DNA from: Thiotrichales bacterium
Lineage (GTDB): Bacteria; Pseudomonadota; Gammaproteobacteria; Beggiatoales; Beggiatoaceae
Assembly: GCA_016745035.1 (NCBI GenBank)
Contig: JADGDE010000002.1
Span: forward strand, 62,433 to 126,432
Length of the DNA stretch: 64,000 nucleotides
Reading direction: 5' to 3'
In this document: positions 54,209 to 64,000 of the stretch, one piece after another
Layout: every line of letters starts with the position of its first letter
Position numbering within the stretch: the stretch's first letter is position 1
Program-made: the position numbers and the translations under genes
Notes under the pieces: model-generated
What the model was told of the DNA's origin: nothing
Seen by the model: only the letters and a program-made list of their open reading frames with translations
The model's database searches: none

Positions 54209-57200
54209 ATGCTCGACCTACTAGTGCCATTAGGTATCACTCATGCCACAACCGCACTGTTATATCCCGTCTTAAACAATATTGCCCAAGGCGTGGCAGA
54301 AGATGCCACAAAAAGCTATGTCGCCAGCGCCTTTAGTAACGTATTTTCTGTCATCAATAAAAAAGCCTTGAGCAAAGCAACCCTGCTGGCAATCACCGAA
54401 TTGCTGGATTTAATCGAAAACGAATTGCTGGACAATGATGTCTCTGATGAACGGGTGCGCAGCATGATAAAAGCTGTTGAGGTTTTTTTAGCAAAAGAGG
54501 CGATAAAACAAGCACTCGCCGATGCGTTCCTCGAGCCTGACTACATACTTGACCCGAAAGTATTTGTCGACAGTTGGGCGCAACTCCCTGACCCTTGGCC
54601 GCATATGCTGCCAGAAGACTACTCTTGGCAACGCATCGCTAAACGCTTTGCCCGCAAAGTGCGCGATATTCGCGATGCGGATACTGAACTCAAGCAAACT
54701 TTCGACAATTTGCAACAACGCGGCAATGCTGAGGCGCTAAAAGAACTGCAAGGCTTGCCGCCTGATTTTGATTTAGACCTCTACCGCGAAGCCTTGGTTG
54801 AGAAGTTTGGTAATTTGAACATGGAAAGTGTCGATACGACCGGGGTGTATTATCAAAATACCATTCAATTATGGAGCGTATTCGTACCGCAGTCAGTGCG
54901 TGAATGCCACACTTACCGCCCGCAATTGCTGGAACTCCCCAAAGAACACCTACAACGCCTGCTAGAACAAGGCGAAATCGATGAAGCCGAACTGCGTGAA
55001 TTGCAAAAACAAGAAACCGAACAGCGCAGCAGTTTTTTAGAACAACCTTTACAGCCAGTAATTGAATTGCTCAAGCCTGAGAATTTGGATGGCAACAGGA
55101 TGATTCTCGGCGACCCCGGCTCGGGTAAATCCTCTTTGTTGCGCTTTTTGGCACTGGAATGGGCGCGCAATGAAAATGTTAATCAACGCTATACTCAAAC
55201 CTTGCCGCTGCTGATTGAACTACGCGATTACAATCGCTGGCAATGCTCTCAGGGCAAAAGCTTTCTGCGTTATTTGCACGAAGCCCCAACTTGGCATCGA
55301 CTCAATCAACATACGCTGGATTATTTACTCAAACAAGATAATCGCGTGTTGTTGCTGCTGGACGGTCTGGACGAAGTATTCGACCCCAATGAGCGCGAGC
55401 AGGTGATGAACGACATTCACCGCTTTAGCAATGAATATAAACACACCCGCATTATCGTTACCTCGCGGGTCGTAGGCTATAAAGCCCAACGCCTACGCGA
55501 TGCAGAATTTCAGGATTTTATGTTACAAGACTTGGACGATAAGCAAATCGAAGACTTTCTGCAACGCTGGCATAAAGTGGCATTTACAGACCAAGCCGAT
55601 GGTGAGCGCAAACGCGAGCGGCTGGCAAAAGCGATAAACAATGCTAGCTCCAAAATGCTGGCGGGCAATCCCTTGTTGCTGACCATGATGGCAATTATCA
55701 ACCGCTACCAAGAACTGCCGCGAGACCGCGTGCTATTGTATGAAAAAGCTAGTGAAGTGTTGCTACAACAATGGGATACCGAACGTGGTTTGCAGGATTT
55801 TCCCGGCTTAAGCAATGACATTGATTTACGCGCCAAGAACGCTATTTTGCGCCGTATTGCCTACACCATGCAAACGGGTAGATCTGAAGGACAAGCTGCA
55901 AATATTATTCATGGCGATGCGCTGCTGAAGTTGATTGAGGACTATTTGCGTGAACAATTGCATTTTGAGCAAGCCCGGGCAATGTCGAATGCGTTGATAA
56001 AACAATTGCGTGAGCGGAATTTTATTTTATGTTTTCTCGGTGCAGATAGTTATGCTTTTGTACAGAGAACATTTTTGGAATATTACTGTGCAGCAGAATT
56101 AGTCTACCAATTCAAAGATAAACAATCGTTAAATATAGAAGGATTAATCGAGGTATTTGATAAATATTGTCGGGATGATGATTGGCGCGAAGTGTTGCGC
56201 TTAGTTTGTGGGCAGATTGATGAAGGGTTTGTAGGGTTGATTGTGGAATTTCTGGCTATGCGGACGGATTTAGGCAAGTGGAATGGAGAAACTGAATTAC
56301 CTGAAATGGCTTTGGCTGTTTGGTGTTTAGGAGAAGTTAAAAGTCTTTCCAAGCTAACAGCAGTTGGGGAATTATTGTGGCAACAAATAGTGAAAATGTT
56401 TCAGCAGTTGCACTACATGAACCACTCAAATGAAGTATTGATTGCTGCTGAAGATATTGGAACACAGTGGCCAGGAAAACATTCATTACCAAATACTCTT
56501 GATTGGCGTTATACAAATACTTATGCCCAATACCAATGGGCAAGCTTATTAGCTGCTGTAATCCATGACCGCCAACAAATTGTTTCGCTTATTATGAATT
56601 CTGAAAGTACAATGAGAGAAGGGGCAATTGAAGCATTAGTATTACATTGGCCTGATGAAGATACTCGACAATTGCTCTATGAACGTTCTATTCAAGATGA
56701 ATCAAAATTTTTCCGCAGTACTGCCTTGGAAGAATTGGGCAAAAATTGGCCAGATGCTAACACTCGAAAACTACTCTGCGAGCGTGCCATTGAAGATGAA
56801 GATAAAGATGCTCGTACTGCTGCACTGGAAGCATTGGTCAAAACTTGGCCTGATGATGATACTCGGCGGTTGTTAAGTGAACGTGCCGTTCAAGATGATG
56901 ATGAGGATGCTCGTAGTACTGCGCTAGAAGTGTTGGTTAAGACTTGGCCTGATGACAATACTCGGAAATTTCTAAGCAAACGTACCGCTGAGGATGAACA
57001 TGAAAATCCTCGTAGTACCGCATTGAAAGTATTAACCAATATTTGGTCTGATGATAACATTCGTCAATTATTAGTGGAACGTGCTTTTCAAGATAATTCT
57101 TCAGAAATTCGTTGTGTTGCAATGCATTTGTTGGTTAAAAAATGGCCAGATAATGATACTCAATTACTATTAATGAACTCTTTTGATAGCACGAAATCTG

Positions 57201-58807
57201 ATAAAGTCCGCTTAGCTATGGCAAACCTCCTAATATCTAATTGGTGGCACAGTTTTGACGTACGAAATTTTATTAGGAAACAAGCTAAAAAAAATTCCTC
57301 GAAAGATAATAAACACAAAGATTTTAAAAAATTAATTATTAAAGCTAACAAACATTTATCTAAAAAATGGGAGGAATATTTTTCTGGAACGATTGAAATG
57401 GATAATATACCAGAAAGAGAGCGTGCTTATCCCGCTATAAAAATACATAAATTCAGACTGATAAATATAGGCGCTTTTTCTGATACAAAAGTTATTAATC
57501 TTAATTCAACATCCCTTTTTCTGGGAAATAATGCAGCAGGAAAGTCAACCATTTTAAAGTGTTTAGCTCTTGCCGCTATTGGGTCAGACGCAGCTAATGA
57601 AGTTGAGGAAAATGCATCATCTTACCTCAGAAAAGGAGCTGAGTATGGGACTATAGAAGTTCAATTTGACTTGATTCCAGATCCTGATTGTTACAGTGAA
57701 GAATGGGGGAAAGTTACTGTTGGTTTAAGTATAAAAAATGGTTCTGATAGGTTTACTCCAACATCTCATAATCAAATGACTTTATCCAACTTTAATAATA
57801 TAGAAAAACTAAATGAGTTGAGGAATGAGACTGATTTTTCATTTGGTCTCACATGTGCTTATGGGGCGACTAGAACCTTTAGTGATAATAGATATGGTGT
57901 TGAACCTGAACTTTCAAAAGATGAAAATGAGTGGGTAATTCCATTATTTCGTTGGGATGCTAGAGTTATTAACTCTGAGGTTTTAGGTAGAATGTTTTTT
58001 GGAGACTTAAGAAATATTAAAAATGCTCCAGATAAATTACAGAAAGAATTTGTGAAAAAGATACAAATTGCATTAAAAAAATTTGTACCAGAATTACAGC
58101 TTTTACCAACAAATTCTTCTGCGGATATAAATTTTAATAATGTCGAATTAAATTTTTCTGAATTAAGTGATGGTTATAGAAGCTTACTTACCATATGTGG
58201 ACATTTTATACGTTCTTCATTTAAGTCTGTTCATTGGGAACTGGATGCAACTCAACTTCATGGTTGTATTTTAATTGATGAAGTAGATTTACATTTGCAT
58301 CCTTCATGGCAAAAATATGTTGTAAAAAATTTACAAGATGCTTTTCCAAATATACAGTTTTTATTATCTTCACATTCTCCATTAGTTGCTGGCTACCTTG
58401 ATAACTCTAATATTCATTTAATTCAAACGGATCAAAATGGTTCGAAAACATTATTATTAAGTTCTCTTATTTCTGAAACAAGTACGATGAAAGCTTGGCG
58501 AGCAGATCAAATTCTTACTGGGCCGGGCTTTGGTTTAGAGTCATCAACAAGTGTTGAGGCTGATTCCTGGGAAACAGAATATGATGAGTTATGTAGTATT
58601 GCTCCAGATAAACGTACACACCTTCAGAAAAAACGACTCGATGAATTATCTGCTTTACTGGAACGAGAGATTCCTCGCTGGCAAGAAACACCTCGCAAAA
58701 GAGCCGCAGCCCAAAATTTTGAAAAATGGGCTTTGGAAAAAGTGTTGTCTCCAGAAGCTATTGAAGATACTTTGCAATTATTACAACAATTGGATAGTAA
58801 AGAATGA
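54209..58807 (+). CDS. NACHT-HEAT-PtuA fusion ATPase (Septu-like defence protein)
   Basis: 1532 residues. 1-230: helical N-terminal domain. NACHT: Walker A MILGDPGSGKSSLL (about 301-308), Walker B VLLLLDGLDEV (about 381-388), TSRVVGYKA, winged-helix end with RTFLEYYCA. About 790-1015: six or so 33-residue HEAT-like repeats with the consensus ALExLVKTWPDDxTRxLLxERA. About 1075-1480: an SMC/RecF-like AAA ATPase with FLGNNAAGKSTIL (about 1105-1112), ELSDGYRSLL signature (about 1319), ILIDEVDLHLHP (about 1355) and LLSSHSPLV (about 1386), as in PtuA of Septu. The codons become visibly more AT-rich from the repeats onward, which suggests a joined origin. GGGGAG precedes the ATG; the stop overlaps the HNH gene (ATGA). 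Confidence 0.88.
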   Translation: MLDLLVPLGITHATTALLYPVLNNIAQGVAEDATKSYVASAFSNVFSVINKKALSKATLLAITELLDLIENELLDNDVSDERVRSMIKAVEVFLAKEAIKQALADAFLEPDYILDPKVFVDSWAQLPDPWPHMLPEDYSWQRIAKRFARKVRDIRDADTELKQTFDNLQQRGNAEALKELQGLPPDFDLDLYREALVEKFGNLNMESVDTTGVYYQNTIQLWSVFVPQSVRECHTYRPQLLELPKEHLQRLLEQGEIDEAELRELQKQETEQRSSFLEQPLQPVIELLKPENLDGNRMILGDPGSGKSSLLRFLALEWARNENVNQRYTQTLPLLIELRDYNRWQCSQGKSFLRYLHEAPTWHRLNQHTLDYLLKQDNRVLLLLDGLDEVFDPNEREQVMNDIHRFSNEYKHTRIIVTSRVVGYKAQRLRDAEFQDFMLQDLDDKQIEDFLQRWHKVAFTDQADGERKRERLAKAINNASSKMLAGNPLLLTMMAIINRYQELPRDRVLLYEKASEVLLQQWDTERGLQDFPGLSNDIDLRAKNAILRRIAYTMQTGRSEGQAANIIHGDALLKLIEDYLREQLHFEQARAMSNALIKQLRERNFILCFLGADSYAFVQRTFLEYYCAAELVYQFKDKQSLNIEGLIEVFDKYCRDDDWREVLRLVCGQIDEGFVGLIVEFLAMRTDLGKWNGETELPEMALAVWCLGEVKSLSKLTAVGELLWQQIVKMFQQLHYMNHSNEVLIAAEDIGTQWPGKHSLPNTLDWRYTNTYAQYQWASLLAAVIHDRQQIVSLIMNSESTMREGAIEALVLHWPDEDTRQLLYERSIQDESKFFRSTALEELGKNWPDANTRKLLCERAIEDEDKDARTAALEALVKTWPDDDTRRLLSERAVQDDDEDARSTALEVLVKTWPDDNTRKFLSKRTAEDEHENPRSTALKVLTNIWSDDNIRQLLVERAFQDNSSEIRCVAMHLLVKKWPDNDTQLLLMNSFDSTKSDKVRLAMANLLISNWWHSFDVRNFIRKQAKKNSSKDNKHKDFKKLIIKANKHLSKKWEEYFSGTIEMDNIPERERAYPAIKIHKFRLINIGAFSDTKVINLNSTSLFLGNNAAGKSTILKCLALAAIGSDAANEVEENASSYLRKGAEYGTIEVQFDLIPDPDCYSEEWGKVTVGLSIKNGSDRFTPTSHNQMTLSNFNNIEKLNELRNETDFSFGLTCAYGATRTFSDNRYGVEPELSKDENEWVIPLFRWDARVINSEVLGRMFFGDLRNIKNAPDKLQKEFVKKIQIALKKFVPELQLLPTNSSADINFNNVELNFSELSDGYRSLLTICGHFIRSSFKSVHWELDATQLHGCILIDEVDLHLHPSWQKYVVKNLQDAFPNIQFLLSSHSPLVAGYLDNSNIHLIQTDQNGSKTLLLSSLISETSTMKAWRADQILTGPGFGLESSTSVEADSWETEYDELCSIAPDKRTHLQKKRLDELSALLEREIPRWQETPRKRAAAQNFEKWALEKVLSPEAIEDTLQLLQQLDSKE

Positions 58808-59634
58808 ACTACATATCCTTTAAACCTGAACAACTAAGTGATGAACAGAAAATTTGGTGGAAAAATTGGGTTAAAAAAGCAGATATTGCAACATCAAAAA
58901 TTTTGAAAAAATATAATAATGGAGAGGAAATAAAATTTAATAATCAATTATGGTCAGAATTAAAGAAATGGTTGCTAGAATATATTTTTCATGGTAAATG
59001 CGCCTATTGCGAAAGTGAGTTATTAGATACAGAATGGGGTGATGCTGATCACTATAGACCAAAGGGACGAGTTAGTATTTTAGTTGATACACAAGTTGTC
59101 GTGGTAAAGCAAGACAATAGACCTCACTCTGGTTATTTTTGGTTAGCTTATGATTGGAAAAATTTATTTCCTAGTTGCAGGCGTTGTAATATAGAAAGAA
59201 AAAAAGATATTTTTCCTGTCGTAAAAAAACATGTTTTTGAGCCACAAAAATGTTTAAGTTGTGATGAACTGGATCAAGAGGAAGAACCATTATTATTGCA
59301 TCCTTACCGAGAAGACAGCCTTCACCCACGTCATCACTTAGAATTTGATAAATATGGTCGTATACACCCTAAAAACGGGAGTAAAGCTGGGAATGTATCA
59401 ATTGATATTTATAATTTAAACCGTGAGTATTTGGTAAAAAGTAGGCAAAAAGCTCAACAGACTAATTGGCTTGAATTTTTACATATTCTTTCTGAAGACG
59501 ACAAGAATATCAAACAACAAAAGTTATCTAAATTTAGGAAACATATTGATAATGGAACTAAAGAGTATTCTGCTGCTATAGATGACTATATAAATCTTTG
59601 TCTTAAAGAGGCAAATCTAAAAAGAACTACATGA
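58804..59634 (+). CDS. PtuB-like HNH endonuclease
   Basis: 276 residues. The HNH/zinc site is assembled from CAYCES (C66, C69), DADHYRPK (D80-D82-H83) and FPSCRRCN (C125, C128). The EEPLLLHPY segment and a following H-x-x-F-D-x-x-G-R-I are typical of Septu PtuB nucleases. It should nick or cut DNA when released or positioned by the ATPase. It overlaps the upstream gene by four bases (ATGA), so the two are cotranslated. AT-rich like the C-terminal half of its partner. Confidence 0.88.
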   Translation: MNYISFKPEQLSDEQKIWWKNWVKKADIATSKILKKYNNGEEIKFNNQLWSELKKWLLEYIFHGKCAYCESELLDTEWGDADHYRPKGRVSILVDTQVVVVKQDNRPHSGYFWLAYDWKNLFPSCRRCNIERKKDIFPVVKKHVFEPQKCLSCDELDQEEEPLLLHPYREDSLHPRHHLEFDKYGRIHPKNGSKAGNVSIDIYNLNREYLVKSRQKAQQTNWLEFLHILSEDDKNIKQQKLSKFRKHIDNGTKEYSAAIDDYINLCLKEANLKRTT

Positions 59635-59795
59635 ACTCAACTCATAACTAACTATTAAGGCGGGTATTTGCTACCACCAAACAGCATTAATAATGGTGTT
59701 TACTCATTTATTCAGTACAAGAGTAATGCGCCAACAGAGATTGGTATAAGCTATAAAAATTAGCTTGATTTTTTGCATTCAAACACCACGAAGAC

Positions 59796-59817
59796 AGGGA
59801 AAGCAAAAGCTTTCCCT
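59796..59817. terminator. Bidirectional hairpin between ptuB-like gene and trxB
   Basis: AGGGAAAGC / GCTTTCCCT, a 9-bp stem with an AAAA loop, between convergent genes. No long T tract, so efficiency is uncertain. Confidence 0.5.
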
Positions 59818-59828
59818 ACCAGCAGTAC

Positions 59829-60800
<972 letters not shown>

Positions 60801-60830
60801 TTAAGTTATCGTCAACAGTATGGGGATGGA

Positions 60831-61466
60831 TTAGGCTTTTATCACGGCTAAGGTGTCGCAAAAGGCTTGTAGACTCGGCGAGCGATTGCGCTCTACCACT
60901 AAATGCTTAGCAATCTGTTTTGACCAATTGCGCTTGGCATCTAAAAGTTTTCTATCGCGTTTTTTTAAGCTCAGCAAAGGCTTGTCTACGCATTCGGCGA
61001 GTTTTTCCCAAGTGCCGCAAATGCTGTCTTGTGCATAAGCGGCTAAAGCTTTGGGGTCATAATCGGGATACGCGCTGGCAATCGCTGCCTCATCGCCTAA
61101 AAACCACGCTTCCAACTCTTCAATGGCAAAACAAAAATGCAGCGCCAAATCAGGATACGCCTGCTTAAATTGGGCTAATTGCGCCCCGAAGCTTTCGGGG
61201 TCTTGGTCGTCCAAATCCATTAGCACCATAATCACTTGCCCCGCGCGCTTGAGTTTGGCGTAGGCTTGTATTTTCGCGGGCAGTTGTCCAAGCAAGCTTT
61301 GGTCGTGACGCGAGGGTTTTTGTTCGATACCAGCGAGCTTGCCAATGCCTTTATGCTTGTGAATCAGCCATGTGTGTTTGTCGGCATATGCCCCCAGCAA
61401 TTGCGGCATAATAATCGACAAGGTGGTTTTTTCACATTGCCCTTCGACGAGAAATTCAAAGTGCAT
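60831..61466 (-). CDS. DUF4276 (Toprim-like) protein
   Basis: 211 residues. FLVEGQCEKTTL gives a Toprim-type glutamate (E8), VIMVLMDLDDQDPE gives the DxD acidic cluster, and CFAIEELEAWFLGD is the conserved DUF4276 block. Together these suggest a Toprim metal-dependent nuclease fold, as in OLD-family or RloB-like proteins. Its ATG is 2 bases after the stop of an AAA ATPase gene, the usual partner of DUF4276. Proposed role: nuclease half of a split OLD-like pair. Confidence 0.82.
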   Translation of the reverse strand: MHFEFLVEGQCEKTTLSIIMPQLLGAYADKHTWLIHKHKGIGKLAGIEQKPSRHDQSLLGQLPAKIQAYAKLKRAGQVIMVLMDLDDQDPESFGAQLAQFKQAYPDLALHFCFAIEELEAWFLGDEAAIASAYPDYDPKALAAYAQDSICGTWEKLAECVDKPLLSLKKRDRKLLDAKRNWSKQIAKHLVVERNRSPSLQAFCDTLAVIKA

Positions 61467-61468
61467 GG

Positions 61469-62704
61469 TTAATGCTCGGCATCAATGTGTTCGCTGTACC
61501 ACAAATTGCCTAAGCTCAAACCCGATTCGACCATTTCAATAATGGCGGGAATATCGGCAGCGCGGGTAAGTTTGGAGAAGCCATCGGCTTGTTTTTCCAG
61601 CACCCAAACTTCTTCGGGATTGAGTTCATCGACTAAATAGGGCTGGTGGGTGGTGACGAATAATTGCACCCCGCCTTTTTTCCCCGTCGCTGAGGCGCGG
61701 AACTCATGCACTAAAGTATCGAGCAATTTATGATACAAGCCGTTTTCTGGCTCTTCGATACAAATCAAGGGGGCGGGGCTGGGGTCTTCGAGCAATAATA
61801 AATACGCGAATAATTTTAGCGTGCCATCGGAAACGTGCTGGGCATAAAAGGGTTTTTTAAATCCTTCGGCGTGGAATTGTAATAACAAACGCCCATCGCT
61901 GGAGCTTTCGGTGTTAATCGCCTGTACACCGGGGATTTTATCGGCAATTTCTTCGAGGACACGGGCAAAGCGTTTCGGATGCTCTTGCTCCATAAACTGC
62001 ACCACATTGCCAAGGTTGCTGCCATCGCGGTTGAGGTGTTTTTGCGGACCGACACGGGGCAAATCTCGCGCCGCATCGGGGGTGAAATAAGACAAATACC
62101 AGCCTTCGATAAAACGCCGAAATTTAGCAATGCGCGGGTGTTCTTTCAAATTGCCCAGCGTGGCGATACCCAACTGGCGCGGGTCATCGAGTTCAACCCA
62201 TTCTTTGGCGTTGTCTTCTTGGTCGCCGGAATCAATTTCTAAAGCATTGCCCGCCCAAACGCTGCCTTTGCCTTTTTTTAAGTCCAAAAATGAATAAGGT
62301 TTGCCTTTGCGCTGTCCTTGTCGCCGCTGACGCAGACGTTCGAGTAAAATCACCGGACGCGCATATTTATCCGCGCCAATTTCGAGATTATAAGACATCG
62401 GGCGCTCGTTTAAGCTCTCGCGGTAATAAATCTCAAACTCAATCGCCCCGCGTTTGCCCAAAGACCGTAACTTAGCAAAACCGCCCCGATCTTGGCGATA
62501 ACAGGCATCTTCAACCCCAAAAGTCAGGCAATCGGCTAAAAAACCAAAGGCATCGAATAAACTACTTTTACCCGTGCCATTGCGCCCAATCACCACCGTC
62601 AGCGGCTCTAGTGGGGCTTTGTTGCGCTCACTAATGGTACGCCCCAAAGACACATCTTTCAGCGCTCGATAGTTTTTAATCCGAAAGCCTTCGATTAACG
62701 CCAT
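61469..62704 (-). CDS. AAA ATPase (OLD/RecF-like), partner of DUF4276
   Basis: 411 residues. FRIKNYRALKDVSL opens a RecF/SMC-type ATPase. Walker A is VIGRNGTGKSSLF, the signature region is HVSDGTLKLFAYLL, Walker B is PLICIEEPENGLY, and the switch is FVTTHQPYLVDEL. It lacks a coiled coil and a fused Toprim domain; that domain is the next gene. The ATG is 3 bases after the cysG stop, so translation is coupled to a housekeeping gene. Base composition is like the host, not AT-rich. Confidence 0.88.
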   Translation of the reverse strand: MALIEGFRIKNYRALKDVSLGRTISERNKAPLEPLTVVIGRNGTGKSSLFDAFGFLADCLTFGVEDACYRQDRGGFAKLRSLGKRGAIEFEIYYRESLNERPMSYNLEIGADKYARPVILLERLRQRRQGQRKGKPYSFLDLKKGKGSVWAGNALEIDSGDQEDNAKEWVELDDPRQLGIATLGNLKEHPRIAKFRRFIEGWYLSYFTPDAARDLPRVGPQKHLNRDGSNLGNVVQFMEQEHPKRFARVLEEIADKIPGVQAINTESSSDGRLLLQFHAEGFKKPFYAQHVSDGTLKLFAYLLLLEDPSPAPLICIEEPENGLYHKLLDTLVHEFRASATGKKGGVQLFVTTHQPYLVDELNPEEVWVLEKQADGFSKLTRAADIPAIIEMVESGLSLGNLWYSEHIDAEH

Positions 62705-62707
62705 GCG

Positions 62708-64000
62708 TTATTCGCTCTCGCTCTTAAACCATTTGAGTTTTTCTTGCAGCTTGACCACGTCGCCGACAATAATCAAACTCGGCGGTTTGACATTTTCGTT
62801 TTTAATCAAATCGGGCAAAGTTGAAAGCGTGCCCGTGAACACGCGCTGCTCAGGCGTGGTGGCTTGTTGTACTAGGGCAATTGGTTTATCGGCGGGTACG
62901 CCGTGCTCCATCAGTTTTTGACACAAAACCGGCAAGCCCATATAGCCCATATAGACCACCACGGTTTGCTGTGGCTGTGCCAGCGCTTCCCAGTTGAGGT
63001 TCATGGTATTGTCTTTCAGGTGTCCGGTGACGAATAAACAGGATTGCGCGTAATCGCGGTGAGTGAGCGGAATACCTGCATACGCCGCTGTGCCGAGGGC
63101 GGCGGTAATCGCGGGCACGACTTGGAAGTTCACACCCTCAGCGGCTAAGGTTTCGATTTCCTCTCCGCCACGACCAAAGATAAACGGATCGCCGCCTTTG
63201 AGCCGTACCACGCGTTTGTTTTCTTTCGCCAGTTTTGCCAATAATTTATTGATGTCTTCTTGGCGCAAGGCATGGTCAGCACGGGCTTTGCCGACATAAA
63301 TGCGCTCGGCATCACGGCGGGTCAGCTCTAAAATCGGTTTGGAGACCAAGCGGTCATAAACCACCACATCGGCTTGCTGCATCAAACGCAAGGCGCGGAA
63401 GGTCAATAAGTCGGGGTCGCCTGGGCCTGCGCCGACTAAATAGACTTCGCCCTTGGCTTTTGGTGCGGCTTGCTTGAGGCATTCTTCGAGGCGCTCTTCA
63501 GCTTCTTGCTCGCGTCCACTTAAGACCATTTCCGCAATCGAGCCTTGCAGGAGTTTTTCCCAAAAACGCCGCCGCTCGGCTTGCGATTCATAACGCCCTT
63601 TAACTTGCGAACGGAATTTTTTAATCAAGCCTGCCAAACGCCCATAAGCATTGGGAATCAGGCTCTCAAGTTTGACCCGCAACACCCGCGATAATAAGGG
63701 CGATGCGCCATTGCTAGAAATGGCAATTTGTAAAGGGTCGCGGTCGATGATAGAGGGAAAAATCACATTGCCTTGCGCCGACTGGTCAGCGACATTGACC
63801 AGTTTTTCATGGTCTTGTGCCAGTTGGTTAATTTCTTGATTGACCTCGGCGCTATCGGTGGCGGCGATGATTAAATATTGCCCATCCAAATCCCGATGTT
63901 GAAATGCGCGGGCATGGTGAATAATCGTGCCTGCCTCTGCCAAGGCTAATAAATCATCCCGACTCTCAGGCGAGACCAAGGTCACATGTGCGCCAGCTTT
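62708..64000 (-). CDS. cysG: Siroheme synthase CysG, 5'-truncated by the window edge
   Basis: 430 residues are visible; the frame is open at position 64000 (KAGAHVTLVSPES), so about 35-40 N-terminal residues are outside. The N-terminal half is the precorrin-2 dehydrogenase/ferrochelatase (LIIAATDSAEVNQEI, NVADQSAQGNVIFPS). The C-terminal half is uroporphyrinogen-III methyltransferase (VYLVGAGPGDPDLLT, VVRLKGGDPFIFGRGGEE). It makes siroheme for sulfite and nitrite reductases. The GTG at 63983-63985 is not the real start. Confidence 0.95.
   Translation of the reverse strand, partial: KAGAHVTLVSPESRDDLLALAEAGTIIHHARAFQHRDLDGQYLIIAATDSAEVNQEINQLAQDHEKLVNVADQSAQGNVIFPSIIDRDPLQIAISSNGASPLLSRVLRVKLESLIPNAYGRLAGLIKKFRSQVKGRYESQAERRRFWEKLLQGSIAEMVLSGREQEAEERLEECLKQAAPKAKGEVYLVGAGPGDPDLLTFRALRLMQQADVVVYDRLVSKPILELTRRDAERIYVGKARADHALRQEDINKLLAKLAKENKRVVRLKGGDPFIFGRGGEEIETLAAEGVNFQVVPAITAALGTAAYAGIPLTHRDYAQSCLFVTGHLKDNTMNLNWEALAQPQQTVVVYMGYMGLPVLCQKLMEHGVPADKPIALVQQATTPEQRVFTGTLSTLPDLIKNENVKPPSLIIVGDVVKLQEKLKWFKSESE

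Noticed and set aside
54209-59634. Retron type (Eco7-like) that also uses PtuA/PtuB effectors
   Set aside because: No reverse transcriptase frame or msr/msd-like structure lies beside the pair; the upstream genes are histidine kinases.

Overview
The window looks like chromosomal DNA of a gammaproteobacterium. The rplM-rpsI pair, holC, ygfZ, ruvC, fused cysG, ycjX remnant, the tRNA sequences and a ChpA/ChpC-type chemosensory pair all point there. The many hybrid histidine kinases, the NifJ pyruvate:ferredoxin oxidoreductase, the NACHT NTPases with Asp-Leu repeats and the heavy load of miniature inverted repeats resemble large sulfur-oxidising filamentous genera (Beggiatoa/Thiothrix relatives). 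That genus-level guess is inference; no rRNA is present to settle it.

Layout. 1-7.6 kb: start of a small monooxygenase-like gene, a CPA2 cation antiporter, a membrane histidine kinase, a radical SAM/SPASM protein, an M15 peptidase, and a coupled dnaN-holC pair. 7.9-9.2 kb: tRNA-Ala and tRNA-Glu behind a near-consensus promoter, then rplM-rpsI and a CAT-anticodon tRNA. 9.8-17.4 kb: a tRNA-Thr-like gene, a response regulator with a metallo-beta-lactamase-fold enzyme, cobalamin adenosyltransferase, a TMTC-like membrane protein, a secreted MORN-repeat protein, and a tightly overlapped DUF4389-ygfZ-truncated haemoglobin-hypoxanthine phosphoribosyltransferase operon. 17.7-23.9 kb: a methyltransferase, a KamA-family radical SAM protein and nifJ.

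24-32.7 kb is accessory DNA. It holds an AT-rich SF1 helicase gene split by one in-frame TAA, a mobile-element graveyard, a phosphoesterase, a ycjX pseudogene carrying a precisely inserted MITE, and a stand-alone NACHT NTPase with an in-frame palindrome and an expandable hexanucleotide tract. 33-54 kb is signalling and surface machinery: two hybrid kinases, a pilin plus GspF-like pair, a lipoprotein, a secreted nuclease, ruvC, a three-Hpt CheA with a CheW, and a four-gene operon with a giant hybrid kinase and what looks like its split paralogue.

54.2-59.6 kb is the most unusual locus: a 1532-residue protein joining a NACHT NTPase, 33-residue HEAT-like repeats and a C-terminal PtuA-type AAA ATPase, overlapping by four bases a PtuB-like HNH nuclease gene. 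I read it as a Septu-type antiphage system whose ATPase has been fused to an NLR-like sensor. 59.8-64 kb holds trxB, then a DUF4276 (Toprim-like) plus AAA ATPase pair placed in the same tight operon as cysG.

Two dispersed miniature inverted-repeat families run through the window. MITE-1 (about 132 bp, TIR CTGATGTTACGC, 7-bp target duplication) is present in about ten full or partial copies, and MITE-2 (about 150-160 bp, TTA duplication) in two. MITE-1 has rewritten the C-terminus of RuvC.
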